DNA of 32,626 nt from a bacterium (GCA_023512255.1 JAILZY010000036.1:1-32626); one strand, 5' to 3'; shown: positions 6,458 through 13,535, counted from the stretch's first letter. Made by a program: numbers and translations. Notes: generated from the sequence alone by a model not told the origin.

Positions 6458-8266
6458 ATGGTGATCGCCTGGCACAGGGTGAGAAGATGGCCACGGCTGT
6501 CTATAGCCCCTGTGGCTAGAGAAAAGCATCGTGGGCCGCTAGGTTTGATTCTGGGAATCGTCGTCCTGATCGGATTTTTAGTCTGTGGGCAATCAAGCTG
6601 TGGACATGCCGAGTGGCTTTCTGCCAATCCGCTCTTCTTCTCTGGGCCATCCTGGTCAGTAGCGGCCCCTGCTCAGTGGTCTTGGGCTAGCGGTCAGTCT
6701 GGTGGGGGATCTGTCTGGGAGTTTTTCCCTTGGGCCGGCGGCCTCTTTTATCCCCAGAGCTTGTGGTGGAGTATTGGCTGGCCAGAAAATCAGGCTATCT
6801 CCTCTGTCTGGGGTGCGGCCTGGCCGATCTTTCCAGCTGATCCGATCACAAGTTCTTTGGCCGGCTATGAAACAGCTTCCTCTCTTCTGCTCAGGGCTTA
6901 TTTACTTGATACTCTCCTTATCAACACTTTTTCCAATCCCTGGCTGCTCTTGAGCCGGTCAGCTTTTTCTTCCCGTACAGCGGCCAATGCTAATCCGCCT
7001 CTTGTAGATCGGCGCACGGTCGGCATCGAATCACGGCAGGTTCTCTATAAGTCTTCAGCACTACAGACTGCAAAATTCTCCTCTGTGCCAGGGATTCCCG
7101 CTTATCGGGCAAATCAGGTCGTGGTGCAATTTGTGCCAGGGACTTCTTCCTCTGAGGTTGGGCGGATTTGTGCCCGACATGGGTATCGTGAGGTCTACAC
7201 CAGCCCCTATTCAGGCTATACTATCCTGAGTATCCCCTCCTCGATCCCAGTGATTGAGGCGGCACGGCGGCTGCAAGCCGAGCTTTCAGTTCTTGTGGCT
7301 GAGCCGAATTACCTGCGACATGCCCACTTTGTGCCCAATGATCCATATTATCATTACCAGTGGCACCTGTCCCGTCTGAATTGCGAATATGCCTGGGATT
7401 ATAGTAGCGGAGCAGGAGTTGTGGTTGGGCTGATTGATTCTGGTGTCGCCTTTGAAACTAACGGCACCTTCAGACAGGCTCCTGATCTTGCTGGAACCCT
7501 CTTTGTTCCAGGGTATGATTTTGTCAACAACGATGCCTTTCCTGATGACGACTATGGTCATGGTACTCATATGGCTGGCTGCATTGCCCAGACGACAAAT
7601 AATCTGCTAGGGGTGGCTGGTGTAGCCTTTAATGCAGCCATTATGCCGGTTAAGGTTATGGATAATATTGGAGGTGTAGTTATCAGCACCGAAGTCGATG
7701 GGATTTATTTTGCCGCTAACAACGGCGCTAAGGTTATCAGTATGAGTCTCGGAGGGCCCGGCACCTCAGCCATTGAGGCTGCGGCCATTACTTATGCCTA
7801 TAATAATGGTGCAACTATCGTCTGCTCAGCCGGCAACTCTGGCTCCAGCACCCCAGAATATCCAGCCTCTTATCCAGAGCCGATCTCGGTAAGCGCTATT
7901 CGCTACGATTATACTCTCCCCTCTTATTCCAATTATGGCACCTATGTTGATGTCTGCTCACCCGGAGGCGATCTGAGTGTGGACCAGAACCTCGATGGAT
8001 TCGGAGATGGGATCCTGCAGCAGACCCATGATGGAAAAAACTATACTACCTTTTACTATTACTTTATGGAAGGCACCTCCCCGGCCTGTGCTCTGGTCTC
8101 TGGCGTAGCTGCCCTGATCATTGGAAAGAGCACCATTCCACTGGCTCCGGTCGATGTAGTCTCGATTATCAAGAGCACTGCCACGGATCTTGGCACTGCT
8201 GGATGGGATCAGTATTTCGGCTATGGTCTGGTCAATGCCTACCTGGCTGTGCTCAGAACACCATAG
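6458..8266 (+). CDS. Secreted subtilisin-like serine protease (S8 family)
   Basis: 602-residue exported protease. A hydrophobic segment at about 28-43 serves as signal/anchor. Residues 52-130 are unusually tryptophan-rich and match no domain I recognise. Residues 215-290 look like a fervidolysin-type propeptide (NQVVVQFVPGTS through VAEPNYLRHAH). The catalytic domain starts near 300 with the triad Asp327 (GLIDSGV), His368 (GHGTHMAG) and Ser541 (EGTSPA), and the oxyanion Asn460 (SAGNSG). The serine motif reads GTSPACALVSG instead of the usual GTSMA-x-PHVAG pattern at the same spacing. The start is supported by AGGGGGG just upstream of the ATG. It is divergent from the M16 operon; its target is unknown. 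Confidence 0.93.
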   Translation: MVIAWHRVRRWPRLSIAPVAREKHRGPLGLILGIVVLIGFLVCGQSSCGHAEWLSANPLFFSGPSWSVAAPAQWSWASGQSGGGSVWEFFPWAGGLFYPQSLWWSIGWPENQAISSVWGAAWPIFPADPITSSLAGYETASSLLLRAYLLDTLLINTFSNPWLLLSRSAFSSRTAANANPPLVDRRTVGIESRQVLYKSSALQTAKFSSVPGIPAYRANQVVVQFVPGTSSSEVGRICARHGYREVYTSPYSGYTILSIPSSIPVIEAARRLQAELSVLVAEPNYLRHAHFVPNDPYYHYQWHLSRLNCEYAWDYSSGAGVVVGLIDSGVAFETNGTFRQAPDLAGTLFVPGYDFVNNDAFPDDDYGHGTHMAGCIAQTTNNLLGVAGVAFNAAIMPVKVMDNIGGVVISTEVDGIYFAANNGAKVISMSLGGPGTSAIEAAAITYAYNNGATIVCSAGNSGSSTPEYPASYPEPISVSAIRYDYTLPSYSNYGTYVDVCSPGGDLSVDQNLDGFGDGILQQTHDGKNYTTFYYYFMEGTSPACALVSGVAALIIGKSTIPLAPVDVVSIIKSTATDLGTAGWDQYFGYGLVNAYLAVLRTP

Positions 8267-8647
8267 AGATTATAGTTATAGTAACCTCCCTGGGAGGATA
8301 TGGTAATCGGAGTATACGGTAGCGGCCTCACCTTTGATAATCCACACCTGTTGATAATACCTGTGGTAATAAATAGACAGTGCTAGCCATTGATTTTTCT
8401 ACAAATTATTTTTTAAAATAGCTCTCCTCCCTGCAAAGTGTGGTAATTTTATCACAAAAAAAGCGACTATTCCTTTACCCAGGGCCAAAGATGATGATTT
8501 ATCAAAAGAAAAATAAGCCAATAATATTGGCATATAAAATGCATCATCCTTAATGACCTGTGAATATACATTAACAAATATAAAAATGAATATAAATCCA
8601 TTCATGCTTTTGAGCTCTTTTCCAGCAAAAAGAGGCAGGATAAAACG
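8267..8647. other. Gene-free region upstream of lpxC
   Basis: 381 bp without a supportable gene. It holds two short palindromes, CCTCCCTGGGAGG (8285-8297) and CCAATAATATTGG (8518-8530), the latter next to a TATAAA sequence. Repeats of 6+1+6 are expected several times by chance in a window this long. The last 250 bp are AT-rich and presumably contain the lpxC promoter, but I cannot assign convincing -35/-10 boxes. Confidence 0.5.
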
Positions 8648-9601
8648 ATGATTTCTTATCAAAGAACAATTAGAGAAAAAATAAGCTGTAGCGGCATCGG
8701 TCTCCATTCAGGGGAGAAAACCAAAATCACTCTTTTCCCTGCCGAGCCTGACAGTGGAATCCGATTCCGCCGGACTGATGTCCCAGGAAAGGATGTCCTG
8801 ATTGAGGCTTCCTATCGGAATTTGGCCACGGTAAACTATGCAACTACCCTATCAAAAGATGGCTATCGCGTCCAGACCGTGGAGCATCTTCTGTCTGCTT
8901 TGGCCGGATTGGGGATCGACAATCTGCTGATTGAAATTGATTCTGGGGAAGTGCCGATTATGGATGGCAGCGCGGCCCCTTTTGTTTTTCTGATTCAGGA
9001 GGCAGGCGTGGTAGAGCAGCCGGTGCCGAGAAAATATATTAAGATCAAAAAGACCATTCAGGTAGGCACAGGTGATAAATTTATTAAAATCACTCCGGCA
9101 AAAGAGTTTGAAGTTACCTACACCATCCATTTTGATCATCCACTGATTAATACTCAGCAGGCCCACTATGTTATTAGTGAAGCTACGTTTATCAGGCGAA
9201 TATCTCGTGCCCGGACCTTTGGTTTTCTCCACGAAACCCAAAAACTCAGAGAAGCGGGATTGATCAAGGGAGGTTCACTGAACAACGCTATCGTGGTCGG
9301 TGACTATCACATCTTGAATGGGGGATTGCGGCTCGAAGATGAGTTTGTCTGCCATAAGATCATTGATTTTCTAGGCGATATTTCTTTGCTTGGACGTCCC
9401 ATAATCGGCCATGTTACTGCTTACAAGGCTGGACATGGGCTTCATGCGCTGCTGGTTCAGGAAATCGCCCCCTATATCCATAAATGGGAGTTTATTCCTG
9501 AACTAGAAGAAAAACCTACTTTCTCTGAAAGTATCTTATCTCATAACCAGATCATCTATCCCTATCCAAAGACAAATCTTGTAGCCACAACAGCGCCCTA
9601 G
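8648..9601 (+). CDS. lpxC: UDP-3-O-acyl-N-acetylglucosamine deacetylase LpxC
   Basis: Zinc amidase catalysing the committed step of lipid A synthesis, acting on UDP-3-O-acyl-GlcNAc in the cytoplasm. The 317-residue protein has the two duplicated domains. Zinc ligands are His80 (TVEHLLSAL), His236 and Asp240 (CHKIIDFLGD), and the catalytic-region histidine is in AGHGLHALLV (His266). Length and N-terminus (RTIREKISCSGIGLHSGE) match the family. AGGCAGGA upstream supports the ATG. It stands alone between the S8 protease and the convergent polyamine operon, and its presence indicates an LPS outer membrane. Confidence 0.97.
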   Translation: MISYQRTIREKISCSGIGLHSGEKTKITLFPAEPDSGIRFRRTDVPGKDVLIEASYRNLATVNYATTLSKDGYRVQTVEHLLSALAGLGIDNLLIEIDSGEVPIMDGSAAPFVFLIQEAGVVEQPVPRKYIKIKKTIQVGTGDKFIKITPAKEFEVTYTIHFDHPLINTQQAHYVISEATFIRRISRARTFGFLHETQKLREAGLIKGGSLNNAIVVGDYHILNGGLRLEDEFVCHKIIDFLGDISLLGRPIIGHVTAYKAGHGLHALLVQEIAPYIHKWEFIPELEEKPTFSESILSHNQIIYPYPKTNLVATTAP

Positions 9602-9616
9602 AAGCTTCTCCCCTAG

Positions 9617-9639
9617 AAGCCCCTATGAGATTGGGGCTT
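9617..9639 (+). terminator. Possible terminator after lpxC
   Basis: AAGCCCC (9617-9623) and GGGGCTT (9633-9639) form a 7-bp stem with a 9-nt loop, 16 nt after the lpxC stop. The following T-run is very short, so termination may be weak or factor-dependent. Confidence 0.5.
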
Positions 9640-9704
9640 TAGGCGCATCACTCCTATGGGATATTAGGAACAAGAGACAGTCTCATGAGATACTTACCCA
9701 GGGC

Positions 9705-9795
9705 AGTTAAATTTTCACTATTGAGACTTTAATGAGAATGATGAGACTTTAATGAGAGAGTTAGATTTTCACTATTTGAGACTTTAATGAGAATG
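9705..9795. repeat. Short direct repeats in the lpxC/speB convergent gap
   Basis: A 37-nt block at 9705-9741 recurs at 9759-9795 with a base change and a one-base shift. Between them is a partial copy (9741-9760) sharing GAGACTTTAATGAGA. The core GACTTTAATGAGA therefore appears three times. Spacing and repeat lengths do not fit a CRISPR array. The region lies past the 3' ends of both neighbouring genes. Confidence 0.75.
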
Positions 9796-9823
9796 AGGCA
9801 GGAAACTTTAATTTCAGGAAATT

Positions 9824-10687
9824 TTAAGGAGAAGAGGAAGAAAAGTAGAGTAAAAGAGCCTCCCTGATGATTTTGGCCGCTACAATACTGCTCACCTGAT
9901 GGGGAGGCTGGGGCAAAAGCTCTACCACATCCATACCGACTACCTCAGCGGCCTGAAAGGTTGAGAGAATCTCGATCACCTGATCGAAGGTCAACCCTCC
10001 CGGCTCTGGTGTTCCAGTGTCGGGAAGGACCGCAGGATCTAGGATATCTAAATCGAGACTGAGATAAATGGGGTGACCATTAATTTTCTGTTTTATGATT
10101 TCAAGGTCAGATGGCCAGGCTTTGTACTGGCAGCCAATTTTGCGGGCCAGAAGAAACTCCTCACGAGTTCCTGAGCGGATGCCGATCTGGATCAGATGAG
10201 AGCCTTCAACAAACTCCAGAACCCGGCGCATTACCGTACCATGAGACAGCTGCTCTCCGAGGTACTCATCCCGCAAGTCTGCATGGGCATCAAGGTGAAT
10301 TACCATAAGCTCAGGATAATACTTTTTGACTGCCTTGATAATGGGTAGGCTAATCAGATGTTCGCCACCAAGGGTTATGGGGACCTTATGCTCATTGAGC
10401 AGATGATCTATGGTTTGCTCGATGAGGGCAAGAGCCCGCTGCGTATTTCCAAATGGCAGCTCTAGATCGCCAAGATCGCAGAAATTGATTTCCGAAAGGT
10501 CTCGGTTAAGTTTTGGGCTGTAGCTTTCCAGTGCCCAGGAGGCCTCACGGATGGCATTGGGTGCAAATCGCGACCCAGGCTGATAGCTTGAGGTTCCATC
10601 AAAGGGACAGCCAAGCAGAACCAGCGAAGCAGCCGTATATTCTGCTTGGGCATTGAGGAAATGCAGAGAGTTAAAACGAGTTTCCAT
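9824..10687 (-). CDS. speB: Agmatinase (ureohydrolase family)
   Basis: Hydrolyses agmatine to putrescine and urea using a binuclear manganese centre. In the 287-residue protein the metal-binding motifs are GGEH (His110), DAHADLRD (Asp133, His135, Asp137) and SLDLDILDPAVLPDTGTPEPGG at about 208-229, all characteristic of the arginase/agmatinase family. Agmatinase rather than arginase is inferred from the neighbours: arginine decarboxylase and spermidine synthase lie immediately upstream. Its start overlaps the speE stop by 17 nt, indicating coupled translation. It is the last gene of the operon. Confidence 0.93.
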   Translation of the reverse strand: METRFNSLHFLNAQAEYTAASLVLLGCPFDGTSSYQPGSRFAPNAIREASWALESYSPKLNRDLSEINFCDLGDLELPFGNTQRALALIEQTIDHLLNEHKVPITLGGEHLISLPIIKAVKKYYPELMVIHLDAHADLRDEYLGEQLSHGTVMRRVLEFVEGSHLIQIGIRSGTREEFLLARKIGCQYKAWPSDLEIIKQKINGHPIYLSLDLDILDPAVLPDTGTPEPGGLTFDQVIEILSTFQAAEVVGMDVVELLPQPPHQVSSIVAAKIIREALLLYFSSSSP

Positions 10688-11528
10688 TAGGCAGCATTTC
10701 CTCTACGAAATTAGGCAGGCTAAATGATGAGCGATGAACTTGTGGATTATAATACCTAGGTTTTGGCTGAAGCTTCTCATAGCGCTTTTCGTCAGGGCGA
10801 TCTGATAACAGGTTTCCCTTGGAACACCAGGCAAAGCTCCAGCAGCCGGCTGGGTAGGTTGGAATAAAGGCTAGATACATTTTACAAACTGGAAAGACAT
10901 TTTTTAGCTTCCGGTACATGGGGCTAATTATATTCTCGTGGACAAAAGGAGATTCTGACTGGGCCACCAACAGACCTCTATCCCTGAGGGCGCGATGAAT
11001 ATCCTGGTAGAAAGCCTCAGTAAAGAGCCCTTCTCCTGGACCGATAGGATCGGTCGAGTCAACGATAATTACATCATAGTCAGAGCGGCAGTTTTTGACA
11101 AATTGAATTCCATTTGCAATATGAATAGTAACTTTCGGAGAGCTTAATCCTTGAGTTAGAGTAGGGAAATACTCCCTACATTTGTCGATGACCATCTGGT
11201 CGATTTCAACCAGATCAATATGTTCAACCTCTGGATGTTTCAGCACTTCGCGAACCGATCCCCCGTCCCCTCCCCCAACAATGAGGACCTTTTGCGGGTT
11301 AGGGTGAGAGAGCAGAGGAACATGGGTGATCATCTCATGATAGACAAATTCATCCCGCTCGGTCAGCATGACTAGACCATCCAGTAGGAGAATTTTCCCA
11401 TAGTGAGGTGTCTGAAGAATGGTGATCTGCTGATACTTGCTCTTTTCCTGAAGGAGGCAATCGGTAACCTTGATCGTAATTCCTGTAGTCTCAGTATGTT
11501 TTTCTGTATACCAAAGTTCCATATCCAT
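10671..11528 (-). CDS. speE: Spermidine synthase
   Basis: Transfers the aminopropyl group of decarboxylated S-adenosylmethionine to putrescine. The 285-residue protein has the N-terminal beta-barrel and a Rossmann-type domain with GGGDGG at 85-90, VEIDQMVI at about 107-114 and the catalytic DSTDPIGPGEGLF at 157-169. The C-terminal tryptophan/phenylalanine segment (CWSFAWCSKG) is also typical. It follows pdaD by 17 nt and overlaps speB. The ATG at 11528 has a modest GAGG upstream. Confidence 0.96.
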   Translation of the reverse strand: MDMELWYTEKHTETTGITIKVTDCLLQEKSKYQQITILQTPHYGKILLLDGLVMLTERDEFVYHEMITHVPLLSHPNPQKVLIVGGGDGGSVREVLKHPEVEHIDLVEIDQMVIDKCREYFPTLTQGLSSPKVTIHIANGIQFVKNCRSDYDVIIVDSTDPIGPGEGLFTEAFYQDIHRALRDRGLLVAQSESPFVHENIISPMYRKLKNVFPVCKMYLAFIPTYPAGCWSFAWCSKGNLLSDRPDEKRYEKLQPKPRYYNPQVHRSSFSLPNFVEEMLPNGNSF

Positions 11529-11545
11529 AGTTGAAAAGCCTCATC

Positions 11546-12013
11546 TTAGTCCCACAAAACCACAGCCGCGAAGGCAGCTCCGATCTTTTTAACCTGATAT
11601 TCGATAGCAATACTTTGGATTTCCCTGATCTCCTTCTGACGCATCATCATGCCCTGCTCAGCCATATGGCGGACTATGTTTTCAATATCTTGCTTGCGCC
11701 CCTGAGCGGAGTACTCCATAATTAAACCAGGATAGTCTGGATCGACAGGAAAAGCAGCGGCTACCGCGGCGGAGATATACTCGTCCTTGATATCACTGCT
11801 GATCGAAGCATAGGCTACAGGCACCAGAGAGCCAGCCGGAATAGTACATGGAGAAATCTTCGTGCACCTAGGGGGAACAATACTGCTCATTTTCACCAGG
11901 TTGACATTTCCAATACCGGCATCCAAGAGCGCACCATCAAAGGCATTCAAAGGAGAATATCCTTCCGATGCTCCAGCGACGAAAAAATATTTGGTCGGTG
12001 TTTTAATAATCAT
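11546..12013 (-). CDS. pdaD: Pyruvoyl-dependent arginine decarboxylase
   Basis: Converts arginine to agmatine. This 155-residue proenzyme belongs to the PvlArgDC family known from archaea, chlamydiae and some other bacteria; it uses a self-generated pyruvoyl group and no pyridoxal phosphate. The self-cleavage site is the Ser-Ser pair at 43-44 in KMSSIVPP, and the N-terminal region carries [23 protein letters not shown], split here only by family context. The C-terminal EEY-type segment is replaced by the expected [17 protein letters not shown]. It begins 1 nt after the speD stop. The neighbouring genes for agmatine use make the arginine specificity convincing. Confidence 0.94.
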   Translation of the reverse strand: MIIKTPTKYFFVAGASEGYSPLNAFDGALLDAGIGNVNLVKMSSIVPPRCTKISPCTIPAGSLVPVAYASISSDIKDEYISAAVAAAFPVDPDYPGLIMEYSAQGRKQDIENIVRHMAEQGMMMRQKEIREIQSIAIEYQVKKIGAAFAAVVLWD

Positions 12014-12014
12014 A

Positions 12015-12446
12015 CTAGTCTCTAACCTTACACTTTGTAGCAGCTGAATTAAGGGTTTCTACCAATGGTTTGTACGCGAGGTGCTGAGGGTGTTGCAAAT
12101 CAAGCTGTCCTCTTTTCATTTCCATAGTGGTAGCATAGGAAGCTTTCAGCTTCTCTTTCAAAAACTCAAAGGCCTTCCATGGATCTACGGTATCGCCGCA
12201 GGTGAAAATATCAACCGCTGCATAACCGTATTCTGGCCAGGTATGGATGGCCAGATGCGACTCGGCAATGACGACGACTCCACTGATTCCATGTGGGTTA
12301 AACAAATGAAACACACTTTTTACAATGGTGGCGTTGCAAGCCTGGGCAGCGCTTTCCATGTATTTCTGAATAAGGCTACAGCTATTCAGGATGGTATGAT
12401 CGCAGTCATAGTATTCTGCAAGTATTTGGCGGCCTAGTGCTATCAT
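12015..12446 (-). CDS. speD: S-adenosylmethionine decarboxylase proenzyme
   Basis: Supplies decarboxylated S-adenosylmethionine for SpeE. This 143-residue protein is of the small prokaryotic class. Self-cleavage is expected between Glu62 and Ser63 in [12 protein letters not shown]; His68 and Cys83 (FTCGD), the known processing/catalytic residues of the Thermotoga-type enzyme, fall at the same positions. The start has a strong Shine-Dalgarno, AAGGAGGG, six nt upstream. It is first in the operon speD-pdaD-speE-speB. Its leader contains a mini-ORF and two alternative hairpins, which may control it. Confidence 0.96.
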   Translation of the reverse strand: MIALGRQILAEYYDCDHTILNSCSLIQKYMESAAQACNATIVKSVFHLFNPHGISGVVVIAESHLAIHTWPEYGYAAVDIFTCGDTVDPWKAFEFLKEKLKASYATTMEMKRGQLDLQHPQHLAYKPLVETLNSAATKCKVRD

Positions 12447-12449
12447 AAG

Positions 12450-12470
12450 CTACCCTCCTTCTTTGCCCAT
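12450..12470 (-). CDS. Six-codon mini-ORF in the speD leader
   Basis: ATG at 12470 reads MGKEGG and stops at TAG (12452-12450), leaving three nt before the speD ATG. AAGGAGG lies four nt upstream of this ATG. The last codons of the mini-ORF are the Shine-Dalgarno of speD itself (GAA GGA GGG), so ribosomes finishing the peptide would occupy the speD entry site. Translation is not proven. An alternative reading is that TATAAT here (12473-12468) is a -10 box, though no good -35 stands 17 nt upstream. Confidence 0.4.
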   Translation of the reverse strand: MGKEGG

Positions 12471-12479
12471 TATACCTCC

Positions 12480-12509
12480 TTGCTTATTTTGCTTATTGAT
12501 AATAAGCAA
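12480..12509 (-). promoter_or_regulatory. Alternative hairpins in the speD leader
   Basis: In the sense of the speD mRNA, TTGCTTATT (12509-12501) is followed by two adjacent identical complements AATAAGCAA (12497-12489 and 12488-12480). The first arm can pair with either copy but not both, giving a 9-bp stem with a 3-nt loop or with a 12-nt loop. The second copy abuts the GGAGG that precedes the mini-ORF. This has the geometry of a simple leader switch; a function is inferred only. Confidence 0.5.
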
Positions 12510-12529
12510 CCCATAAAGACAAGACAGCT

Positions 12530-12558
12530 ATTTTACCTTATTTATTCTTTAATGTAAA
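12530..12558 (-). promoter_or_regulatory. Promoter of the polyamine operon
   Basis: On the minus strand TTTACA (12558-12553) and TAAAAT (12535-12530) each match consensus in five of six positions, with an ideal 17-nt spacer. Transcription would start near 12523, giving a leader of about 75 nt that includes the alternative hairpins and the mini-ORF. The remaining 340-bp gap up to nfu holds no gene. Confidence 0.65.
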
Positions 12559-12680
12559 GAATTATTTTTGTAAAAAATCATTTGCTATGTGCATGATTTT
12601 ATGGTATTTTTGATTATACAAGATAAAAACAATTTTATCAATACGAACACATTTTCCAAGGGTGCGGAAAATAAGAAAAT

Positions 12681-12714
12681 CTTGCTTGACAAGCAAGATG
12701 ATTTGTGAGATTCT
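12681..12714 (+). promoter_or_regulatory. Possible nfu promoter with 17-bp palindrome
   Basis: CTTGCTTGACAAGCAAG (12681-12697) is a perfect 8+1+8 palindrome containing TTGACA (12686-12691). A weak -10 candidate, GATTCT, follows after 17 nt. Another palindrome, ATATCTAAGATAT, lies at 12729-12741. If the TTGACA is a real -35 box, the palindrome would be an operator over it. The -10 is poor, so confidence is limited. Confidence 0.4.
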
Positions 12715-12786
12715 CTTCGCCGATAAATATATCTAAGATATTTAAATTTAATTGATTTCTCACAACAAACTTTGAGGAGAAAAAGC

Positions 12787-13005
12787 ATGTTTGATGAGGT
12801 AAAGAAAGCTCTGGAAGAGATTCGCCCGATATTGCAGGCTGATGGAGGCGACGTGGAGTTGATAGGGGTTGAAGATGGGGTAGTTAGGCTAAAGCTGATC
12901 GGAGCCTGCTCGGGATGTGCCATGGCCAAAATGACCCTAAGGATGGGCATTGAAAGGAGATTGAGGGAAAAAGTGCCTCAAATCAAGGGAGTGGAAGAGG
13001 TATAG
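12787..13005 (+). CDS. NifU-like (Nfu) iron-sulfur cluster scaffold/carrier
   Basis: 72-residue protein consisting of a single NifU C-terminal domain, which binds and delivers Fe-S clusters to apoproteins. The diagnostic CSGCAMAKMTL holds the CxxC cluster ligands, and the N-terminus VKKALEEIRPILQADGGDVEL is typical. A TTG fifteen bases upstream is in frame, but the GAGGAG at 12775-12780 is placed correctly for the ATG at 12787, which I therefore chose. It stands alone, divergent from the polyamine operon and followed by the repeat modules upstream of rng. No isc/suf genes are nearby. Confidence 0.92.
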   Translation: MFDEVKKALEEIRPILQADGGDVELIGVEDGVVRLKLIGACSGCAMAKMTLRMGIERRLREKVPQIKGVEEV

Positions 13006-13114
13006 GCCAGGCCAAAAAAGAGAAAAGGCAAAGAGGCTATATCTTTGTGGCCAGGAGAGCCTGCGGTGAGAAAAGAATTTTAAGAATCTATCCCAAATCA
13101 TTAATCTCTATTGT

Positions 13115-13226
13115 TTAGTGGTCCTTTCGCTAAGTAAATATACATTAATGATAACCTCATTAAAGCCAAAACCTTAAGATTGGCCTTTAATTAGGTGATT
13201 CCGTACTTAGCGAGGAAACCACTTAG
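13115..13226. repeat. Inverted-repeat module A flanked by TTAG
   Basis: A 104-bp unit between TTAG (13115-13118) and TTAG (13223-13226). Its ends are inverted: AGTGGTCCTTTCGCTAAGTA (13117-13136) against TACTTAGCGAGGAAACCACT (13204-13223), 16 of 20 positions complementary. An inner inverted repeat, TTAAAGCCAA (13160-13169) with TTGGCCTTTAA (13180-13190), means most of the unit can fold back. No ORF. It resembles a small nonautonomous (MITE-like) element with a 4-bp target duplication. The stretch 13006-13114 between nfu and this unit shows nothing recognisable. Confidence 0.7.
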
Positions 13227-13360
13227 TGGTCTTTTCGCTAATAAAGTTTGCAAGCTGGGCGGGCACAAGGTTTGCACGCTACAATTGATAGCGTTTGTGA
13301 TAGCGTAATTGATATCCGCTGCGCAACTTGTGTTACTCACTTGGCGAGGAAACCACTTAG
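13223..13360. repeat. Inverted-repeat module B, sharing TTAG with module A
   Basis: A 130-bp unit between TTAG at 13223-13226 and TTAG at 13357-13360. Ends AGTGGTCTTTTCGCTAA (13225-13241) and CTTGGCGAGGAAACCACT (13340-13357) are related to the ends of module A, but the interior is different. The inside also shows CACAAGGTTTGC opposite GCGCAACTTGTG. Sharing the middle TTAG suggests either insertion of one element next to another or a duplicated end sequence. Confidence 0.65.
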
Positions 13361-13435
13361 CTTTGAGAAGTTTTGAGGATTATCTGTAAGCCCATCTTGG
13401 TCAACATAAAATGGCTGTTGGCGGTGATAAAATGA

Positions 13436-13464
13436 TTGACAATCAGGTCTTTTTTTCATAAAGT
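13436..13464 (+). promoter_or_regulatory. Probable rng promoter
   Basis: TTGACA (13436-13441), a 17-nt spacer and TAAAGT (13459-13464, four of six consensus positions). It lies downstream of the repeat modules and about 70 nt before the rng start, facing rng. Confidence 0.5.
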
Positions 13465-13535
13465 AGTATACTTCGCTTTTCGTTATTTACTGCTGGTTAT
13501 AGAAATTATCAAAATTCTAATTCGGGTGTACGAAT

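Noticed and set aside
8399-8707. A 102-codon minus-strand frame in the region before lpxC
   Set aside because: It overlaps the start of lpxC, its product is an AT-driven F/I/K-rich peptide with no recognisable motif, and no ribosome binding site precedes it.
9705-9795. A possible CRISPR array in the lpxC/speB gap
   Set aside because: Only two full repeats with a partial one between, no constant spacer length, no cas genes in the window.
9789-9823. AAACTTTAATTTCAGG near the speB 3' end as a decayed third copy of the triple-hairpin element
   Set aside because: Only the short ACTTTAAT core is shared with stem 2; stems 1 and 3 are absent, so the similarity is too short to support.
12772-12786. 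TTG at 12772 as the nfu start
   Set aside because: The GAGGAG ribosome binding site lies between this TTG and the ATG at 12787, so it can only serve the ATG.
13115-13360. A possible structured ncRNA or riboswitch upstream of rng
   Set aside because: The likely rng promoter lies downstream of these modules, so they would not be in the rng leader; flanking TTAG and paired ends fit insertion elements better.
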